Shown: positions 16,327 through 26,310, counted from the first letter of the stretch. The stretch: DNA of 64,000 nucleotides from CAWAVN01 sp963825075 (GCA_963825075.1 CAWGRX010000008.1:124001-188000), one strand, 5' to 3'. Numbers and translations: made by a program. Notes: a model not told the origin generated them from the letters alone.

Positions 16327-17364
16327 ATGTCCCATGAACCGCTGCCTTACCTCACCCTAGACTGTCCCGGCATCCGGGGGATGCTCAAACAGCAGCCCGA
16401 AGATTTTGTCGTCGAGGAAATTCCCGCGTACGAACCCACCGGAATTGGCGAGCATTTGTTTTTGTGGATCGAGAAACGCGACGTCTCGGCCGATCAACTG
16501 GGGCAACATCTGGCGAGGACGCTCCAGATTCCGCGGCGGGACATCGGGATGGCGGGACTCAAAGACCGGCGGGCAATCACCCGGCAATACGTCTCCGTCC
16601 CGGCCCGGTGTGAACCGAACATTTCCCTTTTGGAAACCGATCAAATTCGCGTGCTCAAAGCGAACCGGCACGGCAACAAATTGAAAACCGCCCACCTGCG
16701 CGGCAATCGGTTTTCAATTTTGGTGCGGAATGTTGCTTCCGATGCGCCGGAACAATCGGACAAAATTGCCCAGCGAATCGCCAGAGTGGGATTTCCCAAT
16801 TATTTCGGCGAACAACGCTTCGGCAACGACGGCGGGACACTCGAAACCGGTTTGGCCTTACTGCGGGGCGAGCAGACCGAACGCGATTTTCCCCGATCCC
16901 GCCGAAAGTTTTTGTTGCGTTTGGCTCTGTCGGCGGTGCAGTCGGAACTGTTCAACCAAACACTCGCGGAGCGGTTGAAGGAAGGTTTGATCGAACGGGT
17001 TTTGGACGGAGATGTGATGCAGGTCATCGCCTCCGGAGGATTGTTTGTTGCGGAGGATCCTAACATCGAAGAACAGCGGTTTCTGGCGGGAGAGATCGTT
17101 TCTACCGGGCCGTTGTTCGGTCCCAAAATGCGAAAGCCCGGCGGAGACGCCGCCGGGCGCGAGGAACAAGTTTTGGACCGTAACCAATTAAATGACAATG
17201 ACTTTCGCCGATTCCCCAAGCTGACGCCGGGAGCGCGGCGGGCGTTTTTGGTTCGTCCGGGGGACTTGCGGGTTTCTGCCGAACCCGAGGGATTGCGGTT
17301 TGAAGTCACCCTCCCGGCGGGCGTTTATGCCACGACACTGCTCCGCGAATTTCAGAAACCTTAA
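16327..17364 (+). CDS. truD: tRNA pseudouridine(13) synthase
   Basis: 345 aa, the usual length for TruD. The catalytic Asp is Asp80 in MAGLKDRRAITRQ, with further family blocks RGNRFSILVRNV and VGFPNYFGEQRFG. It converts uridine-13 of tRNA-Glu to pseudouridine. The start codon overlaps a direct ATGTCCCATGTCCCATG repeat just upstream, so the precise ATG (16327) is uncertain by a few codons. A strong GC-rich hairpin (CCCGGCGGAGACGCCGCCGGG-like, near 17137-17158) lies inside the coding region. Convergent with the EF-hand gene; the gap of 15 bases leaves no room for a separate terminator. Confidence 0.93.
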   Translation: MSHEPLPYLTLDCPGIRGMLKQQPEDFVVEEIPAYEPTGIGEHLFLWIEKRDVSADQLGQHLARTLQIPRRDIGMAGLKDRRAITRQYVSVPARCEPNISLLETDQIRVLKANRHGNKLKTAHLRGNRFSILVRNVASDAPEQSDKIAQRIARVGFPNYFGEQRFGNDGGTLETGLALLRGEQTERDFPRSRRKFLLRLALSAVQSELFNQTLAERLKEGLIERVLDGDVMQVIASGGLFVAEDPNIEEQRFLAGEIVSTGPLFGPKMRKPGGDAAGREEQVLDRNQLNDNDFRRFPKLTPGARRAFLVRPGDLRVSAEPEGLRFEVTLPAGVYATTLLREFQKP

Positions 17365-17379
17365 CAACATTCGTTTAGG

Positions 17380-18303
17380 TTATTGGCCCGGCAATCGCAT
17401 TTGGGGCACGATACGTTCGTTGGGATAGCGTTCCAAAAATGTTTCCAGGTTCAGCGGGAAACCGACGTTGATTCCCTTGTTCTCGAAACCTTCGCGAATG
17501 CTTTTACTGCCTTCCCATTCGTCGGCCGAGATGACATTGTCGTGGTTTGTGTCCAGTTTGGGAAAGACAAAGCGGGCTTCGGCAGCGCTCGGTTTTTCGC
17601 CGGCCGCTGTTGCGACGGTGTTGCCTTCGGCATCGGTTCCTTGAATGGGGGTCGGCGTCGGCGAAGTGGAAGGCGAAACGGCGACCGTGTTGGCGGACAG
17701 GGCTGCCGTGGGAGTTCCGGCATCGTTGGAATAATTCTCGGCGATCACCATTTCGCGGGCGGTGAGGAAGCCGTCCCGGTTGGTGTCCATTTTCATAAAG
17801 TTGGCGATTTCCTGGGGTTTCCATTGCCTCCATTCCAGGAGGTCGATTTGCCCGTCGCCGTCGGCATCGCCCGCGGCAAATTGGGCCGGGATCTCGACGC
17901 CGATGGGAGCATGCGGCGTGGGCACATAGGGCTGAATTTTCGGCGCAGAACCCCGATTATCGCCGCCCCGGTTAAAGCCGCCGAATCCGCCGCGGTTGTC
18001 CCCGCCCCGGTCATCGCCGCCACGGTCACTCCCCCCGCGGCTAAACCCGCCGAATCCACCCCGATCACTTCCGCCTCGGCTGAATCCGCCCCGGCCGAAT
18101 CCGCCCCGATCACTTCCGCCCCGGCTGAATCCCCCGCGGCTGCGCATTTCCTCAAATCTTCGCCGCATTTCTTCGCGGTCGAACCCGCCGCGGTCGCTGC
18201 CTCCCCGGTCGGAACGGCCCCGGAATTGGGCCTGGGCCGGCTGTTGGACGGCGAGACCAGCGATTGTTGTGAACACCACGAGTAGGCAGATTCTTGTCAT
18301 CAT
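17380..18303 (-). CDS. Secreted EF-hand protein with RGG/DRGG repeats
   Basis: 307 aa from the ATG at 18301-18303, which opens a signal peptide (MMTRICLLVVFTTIAGLAVQ, cleavage at AQAQ). Residues about 25-125 are a low-complexity block built from repeats such as GGFSRGGSDRGGFG, strongly basic and Gly-rich. Three EF-hand-type calcium loops follow: DADGDGQIDLLEW, DTNRDGFLTAREM and DTNHDNVISADEW (the last lacks the usual Gly at position 6). The C-terminus is unstructured to mixed. Probably a calcium-binding exported or surface protein; the Gly/Arg repeats might bind polyanions. Divergent from the secretin-like gene, whose product also ends in an RGG-type tail. Confidence 0.78.
   Translation of the reverse strand: MMTRICLLVVFTTIAGLAVQQPAQAQFRGRSDRGGSDRGGFDREEMRRRFEEMRSRGGFSRGGSDRGGFGRGGFSRGGSDRGGFGGFSRGGSDRGGDDRGGDNRGGFGGFNRGGDNRGSAPKIQPYVPTPHAPIGVEIPAQFAAGDADGDGQIDLLEWRQWKPQEIANFMKMDTNRDGFLTAREMVIAENYSNDAGTPTAALSANTVAVSPSTSPTPTPIQGTDAEGNTVATAAGEKPSAAEARFVFPKLDTNHDNVISADEWEGSKSIREGFENKGINVGFPLNLETFLERYPNERIVPQMRLPGQ
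18010..18150 (-). repeat. Tandem Gly/Arg/Ser-coding repeats in the EF-hand gene
   Basis: Imperfect tandem units of about 24-36 bases, coding GGFSRGGSDRGGFG variants, make up this stretch. Such arrays vary in copy number by slippage. Confidence 0.6.
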
Positions 18304-18661
18304 CACAATTTTCCCCAGTTTTTTGCAGTCCGATTTGATTTGGGAGGTGTTGTATATCCTATGGCTTTTTTGCCCGCCATTGACCGGTTGGGAAGTTCTG
18401 ATGAAAACCTCTGGAAAATGGACTTGGGAAGAAATTAAAGGCTGTTGAAAGTGAATCTGGTGGAATAAACTAAACATTTGGAAGAAAATGGTTCTGGGAT
18501 TTGGGAAAATTCCCTTCCTATCCAAATCCCCCCTCGTCTTTTCCGGGGTTGAACGACATGATGAGAAATTCATGCCTCATCCCCATCCAACCCCAAACTG
18601 TCACAAATAGACCTGCGGAATTCTCGATTTGCAAAACTTTCTTTGGAGCGGGCGACAATTC
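18304..18661. other. Divergent promoter region between the EF-hand gene and the secretion operon
   Basis: 358 bases, clearly more A/T-rich than the surrounding genes, with T- and A-runs around 18303-18340 and 18395-18500. Promoters for the leftward EF-hand gene and the rightward secretion operon are expected here. No specific box can be assigned with confidence. Confidence 0.45.
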
Positions 18662-21600
18662 ATGATGGCAAACTTTCTGACAAAAGTCCATGTGTTGTTC
18701 GTATTGGCAACCGCTTTGGCGGCCTTGGTGGCCGTGGATCCCGTGCTGGCGCAACGAGGAGGACGAGGCGGCGGCGGGTTTGGATTTGATCGCTCCAGCC
18801 CCTTCGGCTTGCTGCGCCGCGACGACGTGAAGCAGGAATTGAAGCTGACGGACGCCCAGTTGGACCAGATCGAAAAGGTCCAGGAGAGCCTCCAGCCTTC
18901 CGAGGAGGAGCAGCAGCGAAACCGCGACCGCTTTCGCCAGGATCTCAGTTCGGAAGAACGGACCGCCCTGTTCGCCGAGATGCGAAAAGAGCAGGAAGCC
19001 CAAAGCGAAACGGCGATGACGAAACTCAAGGATGTTTTGCAGCCGGCCCAGTACGATCGGCTGGAGCAGATCCGCTATCAGGAATTGGGCGTTCAAGCGC
19101 TCGCCCGGGAGCCGGTCTCGATCGAGCTCAAGCTCAGCGATCTGCAGAAAACCGAAGTCGCCAAATTGGTGGAAGAATTCCAATCCGCCCGCCGGGACAT
19201 GTATCGCATGCCCCGCGAAGACAGGGGAAAAGCCGAAGCGGATTGGAACAACAAGTTTCTCGCCGTGCTCTCCCCAGAGCAAAAAACCGCCTGGCAGAAT
19301 TTGCAGGGGCGCCGCTCGGAGAAGAACAAAACACCGCCCTACCGCAAGCGGGAACGAACGCCCCGGCAGGCACCGCCGCCGCGACCGGCACGCCCCGCGA
19401 AACCTACACGCCGCCCGCCAACGACGGCCCCGTGGTCGTGTCGTTCGACGGCGGGAAGACCCAACTCGCCGACGCGACCGCCACGCCGGTTCCGGAAACA
19501 GAAAAGCCGGCTCCGCCTCCCAAAGGGAAGTCGATTCAGTTCCACCTGGAAAACGCCCCTTGGGAGATGGTGCTCAAGCAGTTCGCCAAGAAAGCCGGCT
19601 TGACGCTCCAGATTTTGAACATGCCGCCCGGCAGCGTGACCTACACCAACGACGAGAAATGGTACACCCCGACCGAAGCGTTGGACATTCTGCATGGATA
19701 CCTCCTGCAGAAGGGGTTTGTGATGATCAAGCGGGACCGGTTTTTGGTCGTGCTCAACATCGACATCCAGCCGATTCCGCCGAACCTGATCCCCAACATT
19801 ACGATTGCGGATTTGGAAGACGGCGACTTCGGCAAGCATGAACTCTTGAGCGTGGTTCTGCCCTTGGAAGAAGCCGACGCCAACGATGCCGCCCGCGAGG
19901 TGGAGGCCCTGTTGGGACCGCAAGGCAAAGTGGCTCCTTTGTCTGTTTCCAATTCGGTGGTGGTCACGGACACCTATTCCAACTTGCAGAGGATTCACGG
20001 TTTGCTCAAAGGCGTGACCGCCAAGGTCGATCCCGAAACCCTCCTGCCGAAGGCCTTCCCGCTGAAATACGTCGCGGCGGGCGAAGCCGAGATCATTGTC
20101 CGCGATCAACTGGGCTTGGGCAGCGGCGTGACGAATGTCAGTGCCGGCTCCAACGGGTTTGGTTTTAGCTTCGGCCGGGGGTCTTCGTCCTCGCGGGGGA
20201 GTTCCTCCCGCTCGAACAACAGCAGCAATTCCGCTCCCGAACCCAAGGTGACGGCCGATCCCCGCACGAACACGCTGTTCGTGACGGGCACAAAAAACCA
20301 GTTGGCGATCGCCGAGCAGGTGCTCTTGACGCTGGACGTGAGCGACGAAAACATCGCCAACCCCGGCATGCGGAACGCGGGGGTGCCTTACTTGAAGGTG
20401 TACCATCTGCAGCGGGCCGATGCGCGGGAAGTCACCAAGACCTTGGACGCGATCATACCGGGCGTGGTCGTCAATGAAGACGGTCGCGAACGGACGATCC
20501 ACATCAAAGCCACCGACGCCCAGCACGAGAAAGTCGCCAAGTTGATCGCCGAACTCGACGGGACCGGATCAAACGCCGTGGCGATCATTCCCCTCAGCAA
20601 ATCAGACCCGATGGCGATGGCTAGCATGTTGAGCACGATGTTTGTCAAAGACGGCGAAGATGCTCCCACGATCCACCCCGACGCCTACAATCGCCAGTTG
20701 ATGGTCCGGGGCAGCAACGATCAGATCGCCCAGATCAAATTGATGTTAAACGGCATGGGCGAAGACGGCAGCGGCAAGCCGAACAAGTCTGAGGACGGTT
20801 CACCGTTCCGCCTCCGTAACTTGGAGGGCCGCGATGCCGAGGAGTTCGCCAGGACGCTGGAACGCATCTGGAGCATGTCCTCCAGCACGCCGGTCCGCGT
20901 GGTGATTCCTTCCAACAATCCGATCCGCGAACGGGTGATTCCTTCGCTGATGGACGAGCCGCGAAATCTCGGACCGGCCCGTCCCACCACCGAGCGGCGA
21001 TCTCCGCTCGAGGAATTGGATTCCCAATCGACCTATAACGATCGTCGGCAAATCGATGCGGATTTCGCGCGGCCGCTTTCGGGCGTCAAGCCGCTGTTTC
21101 CGGTAAGCATGGAAATCAGCAGCACGGATCCGGCCGCCGCGCAAACGAAGGCGGGTCAGAAACAGACCGCCGACCAAGAACCCGCCCAAGCCGAGCGAGT
21201 TCCTGAAAAACCCGCCGAACAGGCGGCCCCGATAGAAGCGGCCCCGATAGAAGCGGCCCCGAAAACGGACCCCGCTCCGAAAGAAACCGCCGCTCCAGAA
21301 GAGCAGCCGCCCGCCTTTCCCAAAACGGCGACGCTGCGGCTGAACAAAGTCGGGCAGATGACGTTCAACGGCCAACCGATCGACGATCCCAGCCAGCTTT
21401 CGATTCGCTCGGCAAAATGGCTCGCAGCCACGCCTGCGGATCGGGAATTTATCATCAGTTCGCACCCCCAAACGCCGGCGGTCGTGTTGACGCCCGTGTT
21501 GGGGGTCTTGAACAAAGTGGGCGTCCGGCCGAGTTTGAAAATCTCGGCGGAGGAGATTTCCACACCGGCCGAGAAACCGCAAACCCCCTCCGCCGATCCG

Positions 21601-22836
21601 AAAAACGTCGATCCTCCGAATCAGAACTCGCAATCGGCGGCTCCCGGTTCGCCGGCCAAATCCGGCGAAGCGCCCATTTTCGTGACGGTTCGCGGCAATG
21701 ATCTGATGCTCTCCGGCAACAGCGAGTCTTTGGACGAAATGGAAGCGATGATCGAGCAATTGGCCCGGGCGATTCCCCCGCGGACGACCTGGACCGTGTA
21801 CTATCTTCGCTCCGCCGATGCTTACGAAACCTCGCTGATGCTCGAGCAGTTGTTCCCCACAAGTTCCGTCGGCACGAGCTTGTCGTCCAGCGACGATTCG
21901 ATCTTCGGCGGGTTGAGCAATAGCCTGGCGTCCCTGGGGAACGGTCTGGTCGATGTCGCGGGCATGAGTTCGCTCACGCAGAATCCCAGCGTTTTGAAAA
22001 TCATTCCCGAACTGCGTTCCAACTCGCTGTTCGTCACCGGCCCGGCCGACCAGGTGCGGGCGGTGGAGCACATGCTCCAGGTTCTCGATGCGGACGATCT
22101 TCCCGAAACGCTCAAAGATCGCGTGCCCCGCATGATCCCGGTGGAATATGCCAACGTCAGCGAAGTCGCCACCATCGTCAAAGACGTATATAAGGATTAC
22201 CTGGAAGACAACAGCCGGCAACAACAGGGCCGGGCGCGAATCCCCTCGCCCAGATATTCGGAGGCAGCAACGGAAGCCGCAGCCGCGGCGGTAACAGCGG
22301 CGGTGGCCGGCAGAGTGCGCAGGTGCGGATGACCGTCGGTGTGGATACCCAGACCAGCAAACTGGTGGTCTCCGCGAGCGATGCCTTGTTCAAACAGGTG
22401 GAATTGATGGTCAAGGAACTCGATCTGGCGGCGAAAGAAGCCCGCCGGGGCGTGCAGGTCGTCAACGTCAGCGAAGCCGACTCCGCAGTGCTCCAACAAG
22501 CCCTCACCGCACTGTTGCCCACGGTGAGCGTCGGCACGACGACGGCTTCCACGTCGAACAATAACAACAATCCCGGTCCACCCCAATTCGGCGGGGGTTC
22601 CTCGGATGATGCCGCCCGCCGAGCCGCGTTCTTCCAGCAAATGCGCGAGCTCTCGCTCCGGCGGAGACAGTTCGCGGAGCGGCTTCAGCGGCCGCGGCAG
22701 CTCCAGTAGCGGCCGGAGTGGCTTCAGCGGCCGCGGCAGTTCCAGTAGCGGCCGCGGCGGCTTCAGCAGTCGCGGTGGTTCCAGCGGCCGGGGCGGCTTC
22801 GGCGGTCGCGGCGGCTTCGGCGGCCGCGGGAATTAG
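18662..22836 (+). CDS. GspD-like protein with repeated secretin N-domains, no visible barrel; three apparent frameshifts
   Basis: Reconstructed as about 1390 aa. It opens with a signal peptide (MMANFLTKVHVLFVLATALA, cleavage at VLAQ) and an LTXXQ-like helical region (ELKLTDAQLDQIEKVQ). After a shift at the GGGG of 19306-19309 it continues as an N0-type domain (SIQFHLENAPWEMVLKQFAK) and at least six secretin N-domain units, recognisable by NTLFVTGTKNQLAIAEQVL, RQLMVRGSNDQIAQIKLML, DLMLSGNSESLDEMEAMI, NSLFVTGPADQVRAVEHML and SKLVVSASDALFKQVELMV. A second shift lies near 22231-22239 and a third near 22650-22665, after which a Gly/Ser/Arg tail runs to a stop at 22836. I see no C-terminal secretin barrel (no VPxLGDIP-like motif). 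It heads the operon with gspE and gspF and should be the periplasmic/outer-membrane component. Confidence 0.8.
21223..21262 (+). repeat. 15-bp tandem repeat inside the GspD-like gene
   Basis: The unit GCGGCCCCGATAGAA occurs twice plus a partial third copy, coding APIEA repeats in a Pro/Ala-rich linker between N-domains. In-frame, so copy changes would only lengthen the linker. Confidence 0.7.
22660..22832 (+). repeat. Tandem GGCTTCAGCGGCCGCGGC-type repeats coding an RGG-like tail
   Basis: Units of about 39 bases, each containing GGCTTCAGCGGCCGCGGCAG followed by an AGTAGCGGC-type segment, recur and degenerate toward the end. They code FSGRGSSSSGRSG-type peptides. The repetitiveness may explain the frame problem just upstream. 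Confidence 0.65.
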
Positions 22837-22982
22837 TGAGCTTTTTTTCTGCGAATCGTCTATAAGATGGCACGGCACCGACACGAATGTTTGTGCCACC
22901 TGGGAACGACGCCAATCGGCGTCTCTATCCTGGGAACCTGGGCTTGGTGTTTGTTAGGTTTTCAACTCAAAGCGTGGTTGGA

Positions 22983-24668
22983 ATGGAAATTGGCGAGCTA
23001 CTTTATAATCGCGGATTGTTGGATCAGCAGCAGGTCGAACTGGCCCGCAGCCAAACCAACGGCCGGCGGCTGGACCAGGTCGCCGTCGATATGGGCCTGA
23101 TTACCGAGGAGCAAGCCCTCTCCGCCCTCGCCGACGAACTGGGCATGCGGTACATCGAACTCAAAGAGATCGAGATCGATCCCGAATTGCTCAGCAAGTT
23201 TCCCACGTCGGTGGTGTTCAGGCATTCGTTGTTGCCGATCGCGCGGAAGAACGGGCGAGTGCTCGTCGCCACCAGCGATCCCTTTGATCTGGAAGCCATC
23301 GACGAACTCAGCGCTGTGAGCGGCTTTCGTTTGGAACCCGTTTTGGCCCGGCACGCGGATGTCATCGAGCGGATCAAAGATTGCCTGGGCGTCAGCGGCG
23401 ACACCATCGGCGAACTCGTCGCGCAGCGGTCCGAAGACGGCGTGGAACTGCTGGAGGACATCAACGAGGAAGACGGCGAACTCGCCGAGATGGCCCAGAA
23501 AGCTTCCGTCATCAAGCTGGTCAACGAACTGTTGATCGAAGCCCTCAATCAGCATTCGAGCGACGTGCACATCGAGCCGCAGGAACACGGACTGACCGTG
23601 CGGTTTCGCGTGGACGGGATGCTCCGCGTGCAGCCGGTGCCGCCGGAGATCAACCACTTTTACGCCGCGATCGTGACTCGCCTCAAAATCATGTCCCGGT
23701 TGAACATCGCCGAGAAGCGCCTGCCGCAGGACGGCCGCATCAAACTCCGCGTGCAGGGGCGGGAGATCGATGTGCGGGTTTCGATCATCCCCATGCTCTA
23801 CGGCGAAGGCGTGGTGATGCGTCTTCTCGACAAAGAGCGGATGAACTTCAACCTCGACAACGTGGGCATGCCCGAAAACGTCTTGAGCGTGTTCCGCGAG
23901 TTGATCCAACTCCCCCACGGGATTGTCCTGGTCACGGGGCCGACCGGGAGCGGGAAGACCTCGACCCTCTATAGCGCCCTCAACTACATCAAAAACCCGG
24001 CGACCAAAATCATCACCGTGGAAGACCCGGTGGAATATCACACCGACGGGATTAGCCAGATTCAGGTGCATTCCAAGATCGGGCTGACATTCGCGGCCGG
24101 GCTAAGGAGCATTCTCCGCCACGACCCGGACGTGGTGTTGATCGGGGAAATCCGCGACGGCGAAACGGCTCAAAGCGCGATTCAAGCGTCGTTGACCGGG
24201 CACCTGGTATTCAGCACGCTGCATACCAACGATGCCCCCGGCGCGTTTACCCGGCTGGTGGATATGGACGTGGAACCTTACCTCGTGGCGAGCACCGTGG
24301 AAGGCGTGTTGGCCCAGCGGCTGGTGCGCGTGTTGTGCAAAAAATGCAAAGCCCGCTACGTCCCCAAACCCGACGATCTGCCGCCCGATTTCCCTCAGGA
24401 TCAAATGACCGAAATCTACCGGCCCGTCGGTTGCCGGGAGTGCCGGGATTCCGGATATGCCGGGCGGACGGGCGTGTTTGAACTCCTGCGCTCGGACGCC
24501 GTCATCCGCAAGTTGTGCGTGGAAAACGCCAGTGCCGGGCAAATCCGGGACTACGCGATGCGGAACGGAATGACCACATTAAGACAAAGCGGATGGGGCC
24601 AAGTCCTCGCCGGCGTCACCAGCATCGAAGAAGTCATGCGGATCACCAAGGGAGATTTGCTGAGTTGA
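22983..24668 (+). CDS. gspE: Type II secretion ATPase GspE (GspE/PilB family)
   Basis: 561 aa from the ATG at 22983, where family homology begins (MEIGELLYNRGLLDQQQVEL); an in-frame ATG at 22887 would add 32 unrelated residues. The N-terminal MshEN/T2SSE_N domain covers about residues 1-150. The ATPase core has Walker A GPTGSGKTS (about 319-327), Asp box ITVEDPVEYH, Walker B VVLIGEIRDGET and His box STLHTNDAP. A four-cysteine zinc site is present (CKKCKARY and CRECRDSGY). The enzyme powers pseudopilus assembly at the cytoplasmic face of the inner membrane, working with GspF and GspL. It follows the GspD-like gene by about 150 bp. Complete and intact. Confidence 0.95.
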   Translation: MEIGELLYNRGLLDQQQVELARSQTNGRRLDQVAVDMGLITEEQALSALADELGMRYIELKEIEIDPELLSKFPTSVVFRHSLLPIARKNGRVLVATSDPFDLEAIDELSAVSGFRLEPVLARHADVIERIKDCLGVSGDTIGELVAQRSEDGVELLEDINEEDGELAEMAQKASVIKLVNELLIEALNQHSSDVHIEPQEHGLTVRFRVDGMLRVQPVPPEINHFYAAIVTRLKIMSRLNIAEKRLPQDGRIKLRVQGREIDVRVSIIPMLYGEGVVMRLLDKERMNFNLDNVGMPENVLSVFRELIQLPHGIVLVTGPTGSGKTSTLYSALNYIKNPATKIITVEDPVEYHTDGISQIQVHSKIGLTFAAGLRSILRHDPDVVLIGEIRDGETAQSAIQASLTGHLVFSTLHTNDAPGAFTRLVDMDVEPYLVASTVEGVLAQRLVRVLCKKCKARYVPKPDDLPPDFPQDQMTEIYRPVGCRECRDSGYAGRTGVFELLRSDAVIRKLCVENASAGQIRDYAMRNGMTTLRQSGWGQVLAGVTSIEEVMRITKGDLLS

Positions 24669-24680
24669 AGGAATCTTCAT

Positions 24681-24742
24681 CTTCATCTTAATCTCTCTGG
24701 TTTCGGAGACCGGTCCCCAATCGTGGGAGGGATTAAGATGAA
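24681..24742. repeat. Inverted repeat between gspE and gspF
   Basis: Arms CTTCATCTTAATCTCTC and GAGGGATTAAGATGAAG pair at 16 of 17 positions around a loop of about 28 bases. Further CTTCATCTT/AAGATTAAG copies flank the arms. Inside a transcribed operon it may act as an mRNA-stabilising or attenuating hairpin, or be one more intergenic repeat. Confidence 0.55.
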
Positions 24743-24814
24743 GAGTAAGATTAAGAAAAATATTTACCCCCCCTCTCGCGATTTCCCACCTTGTCGTTAG
24801 TTCCTTAAATTTCC

Positions 24815-26023
24815 ATGCCTGATTTCCAATATACCGCTCGCGAACTTTCCGGCCGCCAGGTCACCGGGGTGCTCTCGGCGGCAAGCGAGCACGATGCGCT
24901 GGGATCGCTGGCGGCGAAAAGTTTGTTCCCCATTAACATCGCCTTGGCGGATGGGGCCAAAACGCAGACCCAACTCACCAGGGGCCGGGTCCGGGCCCGG
25001 CATCTGGCCGTGTTCTATACGCAACTTGCGGATCTGCTCAGGTCCGGGGTGCCGCTGCTGCGGTCCTTGGAACTCTTGGAACGGCAAACCTCGCAGGTCA
25101 CGCTGAAGCACGTCATCCAGGAGGTGAAAGAGCAAGTCGCCGACGGGAACCGGCTCGCGGAATCCATGCGCCGGCATCCCCGCGTGTTCGGCGAACTGGC
25201 CGTGAGCATGGTGCGGGCCGGCGAAGAAGGCGGCTTTCTGGAGGATGTGCTCAAACGGATCTCGGCATTCACCGAGCATCAGGAGGAACTCAAAGCCCGC
25301 GTCGTGGGGGCGATGGTTTATCCGCTGTTTTTGTTGGTGATGGGCGGCGGCATTGTGGTGGCGATGCTCACGTTTTTTGTCCCGAAGTTCACGCCGATCT
25401 TCGAACGCATGGCCGCACGGGGTTCCTTGCCCTGGGCGACCACGGCCTTGATGAGTCTCAGCGAATCGATGCAGGTGTACGGCCTGGTAATGGGAGGATT
25501 GATCGCAGGCGGGGCTTACCTCCTCATTCGCTACATCAAAACCGAAGAAGGCCGGATGCAGTACGACCGCTTTCGGTTACTCGCCTTTGGCGTGGGGCCG
25601 ATTGTGCGGAGTCTCGCGATCGCCCGGTTCTGCCGGATTCTGGGAACCCTCCTCAAAAACGGCGTGCCGATTTTGCAGTCCCTCCGCATCGCCAAGGACG
25701 CCACCGGAAACCTGGTGCTCAGCCAGGCCATCGGCGATGCCGCGGAAAACGTGTCTTCCGGGAAAGCCCTGGCGGAACCTTTGCGGGGCAGCGGGCAGTT
25801 TCCGGAAGAAGTCGTGGAAATGATCGCCGTCGGCGAGGAAGCCAACAACCTGGAACAAGTTTTAATCGACATTGCCGAGAACATGGAGCGGCACACCAAC
25901 CGCCGGCTGGAAATGTTCGTGCGGCTCTTGGAACCGATCTTGCTGTTGGTGATGGCGGGGATCATCCTGTTTGTCGTGGCAGGCTTGATGCTCCCCATCC
26001 TGCAAAGCTCGGGCGTGTTTTAG
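24815..26023 (+). CDS. gspF: Type II secretion inner-membrane platform protein GspF
   Basis: 402 aa, normal for GspF/PilC. Two T2SSF domains of about 120 residues are each followed by membrane helices; the first repeat is marked by FYTQLADLLRSGVPLLRSLE and the second by FCRILGTLLKNGVPILQSLR, a typical internal duplication. Hydrophobic segments lie around residues 170-190 (LFLLVMGGGIVVAMLTFF), 215-235 and 370-395 (PILLLVMAGIILFVVAGLML). GspF is the polytopic platform that contacts GspE and nucleates the pseudopilus. It follows gspE after 146 bases containing an inverted repeat, and is separated from gspG by a palindromic element. Confidence 0.94.
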   Translation: MPDFQYTARELSGRQVTGVLSAASEHDALGSLAAKSLFPINIALADGAKTQTQLTRGRVRARHLAVFYTQLADLLRSGVPLLRSLELLERQTSQVTLKHVIQEVKEQVADGNRLAESMRRHPRVFGELAVSMVRAGEEGGFLEDVLKRISAFTEHQEELKARVVGAMVYPLFLLVMGGGIVVAMLTFFVPKFTPIFERMAARGSLPWATTALMSLSESMQVYGLVMGGLIAGGAYLLIRYIKTEEGRMQYDRFRLLAFGVGPIVRSLAIARFCRILGTLLKNGVPILQSLRIAKDATGNLVLSQAIGDAAENVSSGKALAEPLRGSGQFPEEVVEMIAVGEEANNLEQVLIDIAENMERHTNRRLEMFVRLLEPILLLVMAGIILFVVAGLMLPILQSSGVF

Positions 26024-26061
26024 CGAGTGCCGCGGCAAACCATAAACCTTGGAGTTGAAAG

Positions 26062-26131
26062 AATTAGCCGCAGGGCGCTAGCCCTGGTTTTTCCCTAAGC
26101 GAACCGGACGCTAGCGCGTTCCGGCTAATCC
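26062..26131. repeat. GCTAGC-family element, copy between gspF and gspG
   Basis: Left half ATTAGCCGCAGGGCGCTAGC, then CCTGGTTTTTCCCTAAGCG, and right half AACCGGACGCTAGCGCGTTC followed by CGGCTAAT: the two ends ATTAGCCG/CGGCTAAT are perfectly complementary. It is closely similar to copy 1 (1301-1384), notably in the GAACCGGACGCTAGCGCGT block. Confidence 0.7.
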
Positions 26132-26135
26132 GAAT

Positions 26136-26157
26136 GCGGCCTTTCTGGCCTGTTTTA
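26136..26157 (+). terminator. Weak terminator-like hairpin upstream of gspG
   Basis: GCGGCCTTTCTGGCCTGTTTT can form a very short GGCC/GGCC stem followed by TTTT, just after the palindromic element. If active it would partly separate the gspDEF and gspGHIJK transcripts. The stem is short, so this is tentative. Confidence 0.25.
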
Positions 26158-26310
26158 GAAGCAAACTTTCGACCCAAACACCCTTGTGCGGGGTTTATTA
26201 ACAAATCACCATAGAGAGAAAGAGCGGGCGGTCTCGGCGAGGCCCCTTTTCCGAACGAATTTTGACGCTTTTTGACCCATCCCCCCCTCCGTATTCAGTA
26301 GGACCCACCC

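Noticed and set aside
17130..17160. Terminator inside truD
   Set aside because: The GC-rich hairpin has no T-run after it and lies within an intact, conserved frame.
17383..18285. 300-residue Pro/Ala-rich frame on the plus strand
   Set aside because: Antisense to the EF-hand gene; the low complexity comes from the complementary Gly/Arg repeats.
20800..22224. 474-residue open frame on the minus strand
   Set aside because: Antisense to the secretin N-domain gene; no start context and no recognisable domain.
22660..22832. CRISPR-like regular repeats
   Set aside because: The units are contiguous, in frame with the GspD-like tail and degenerate, typical of a coding tandem repeat.
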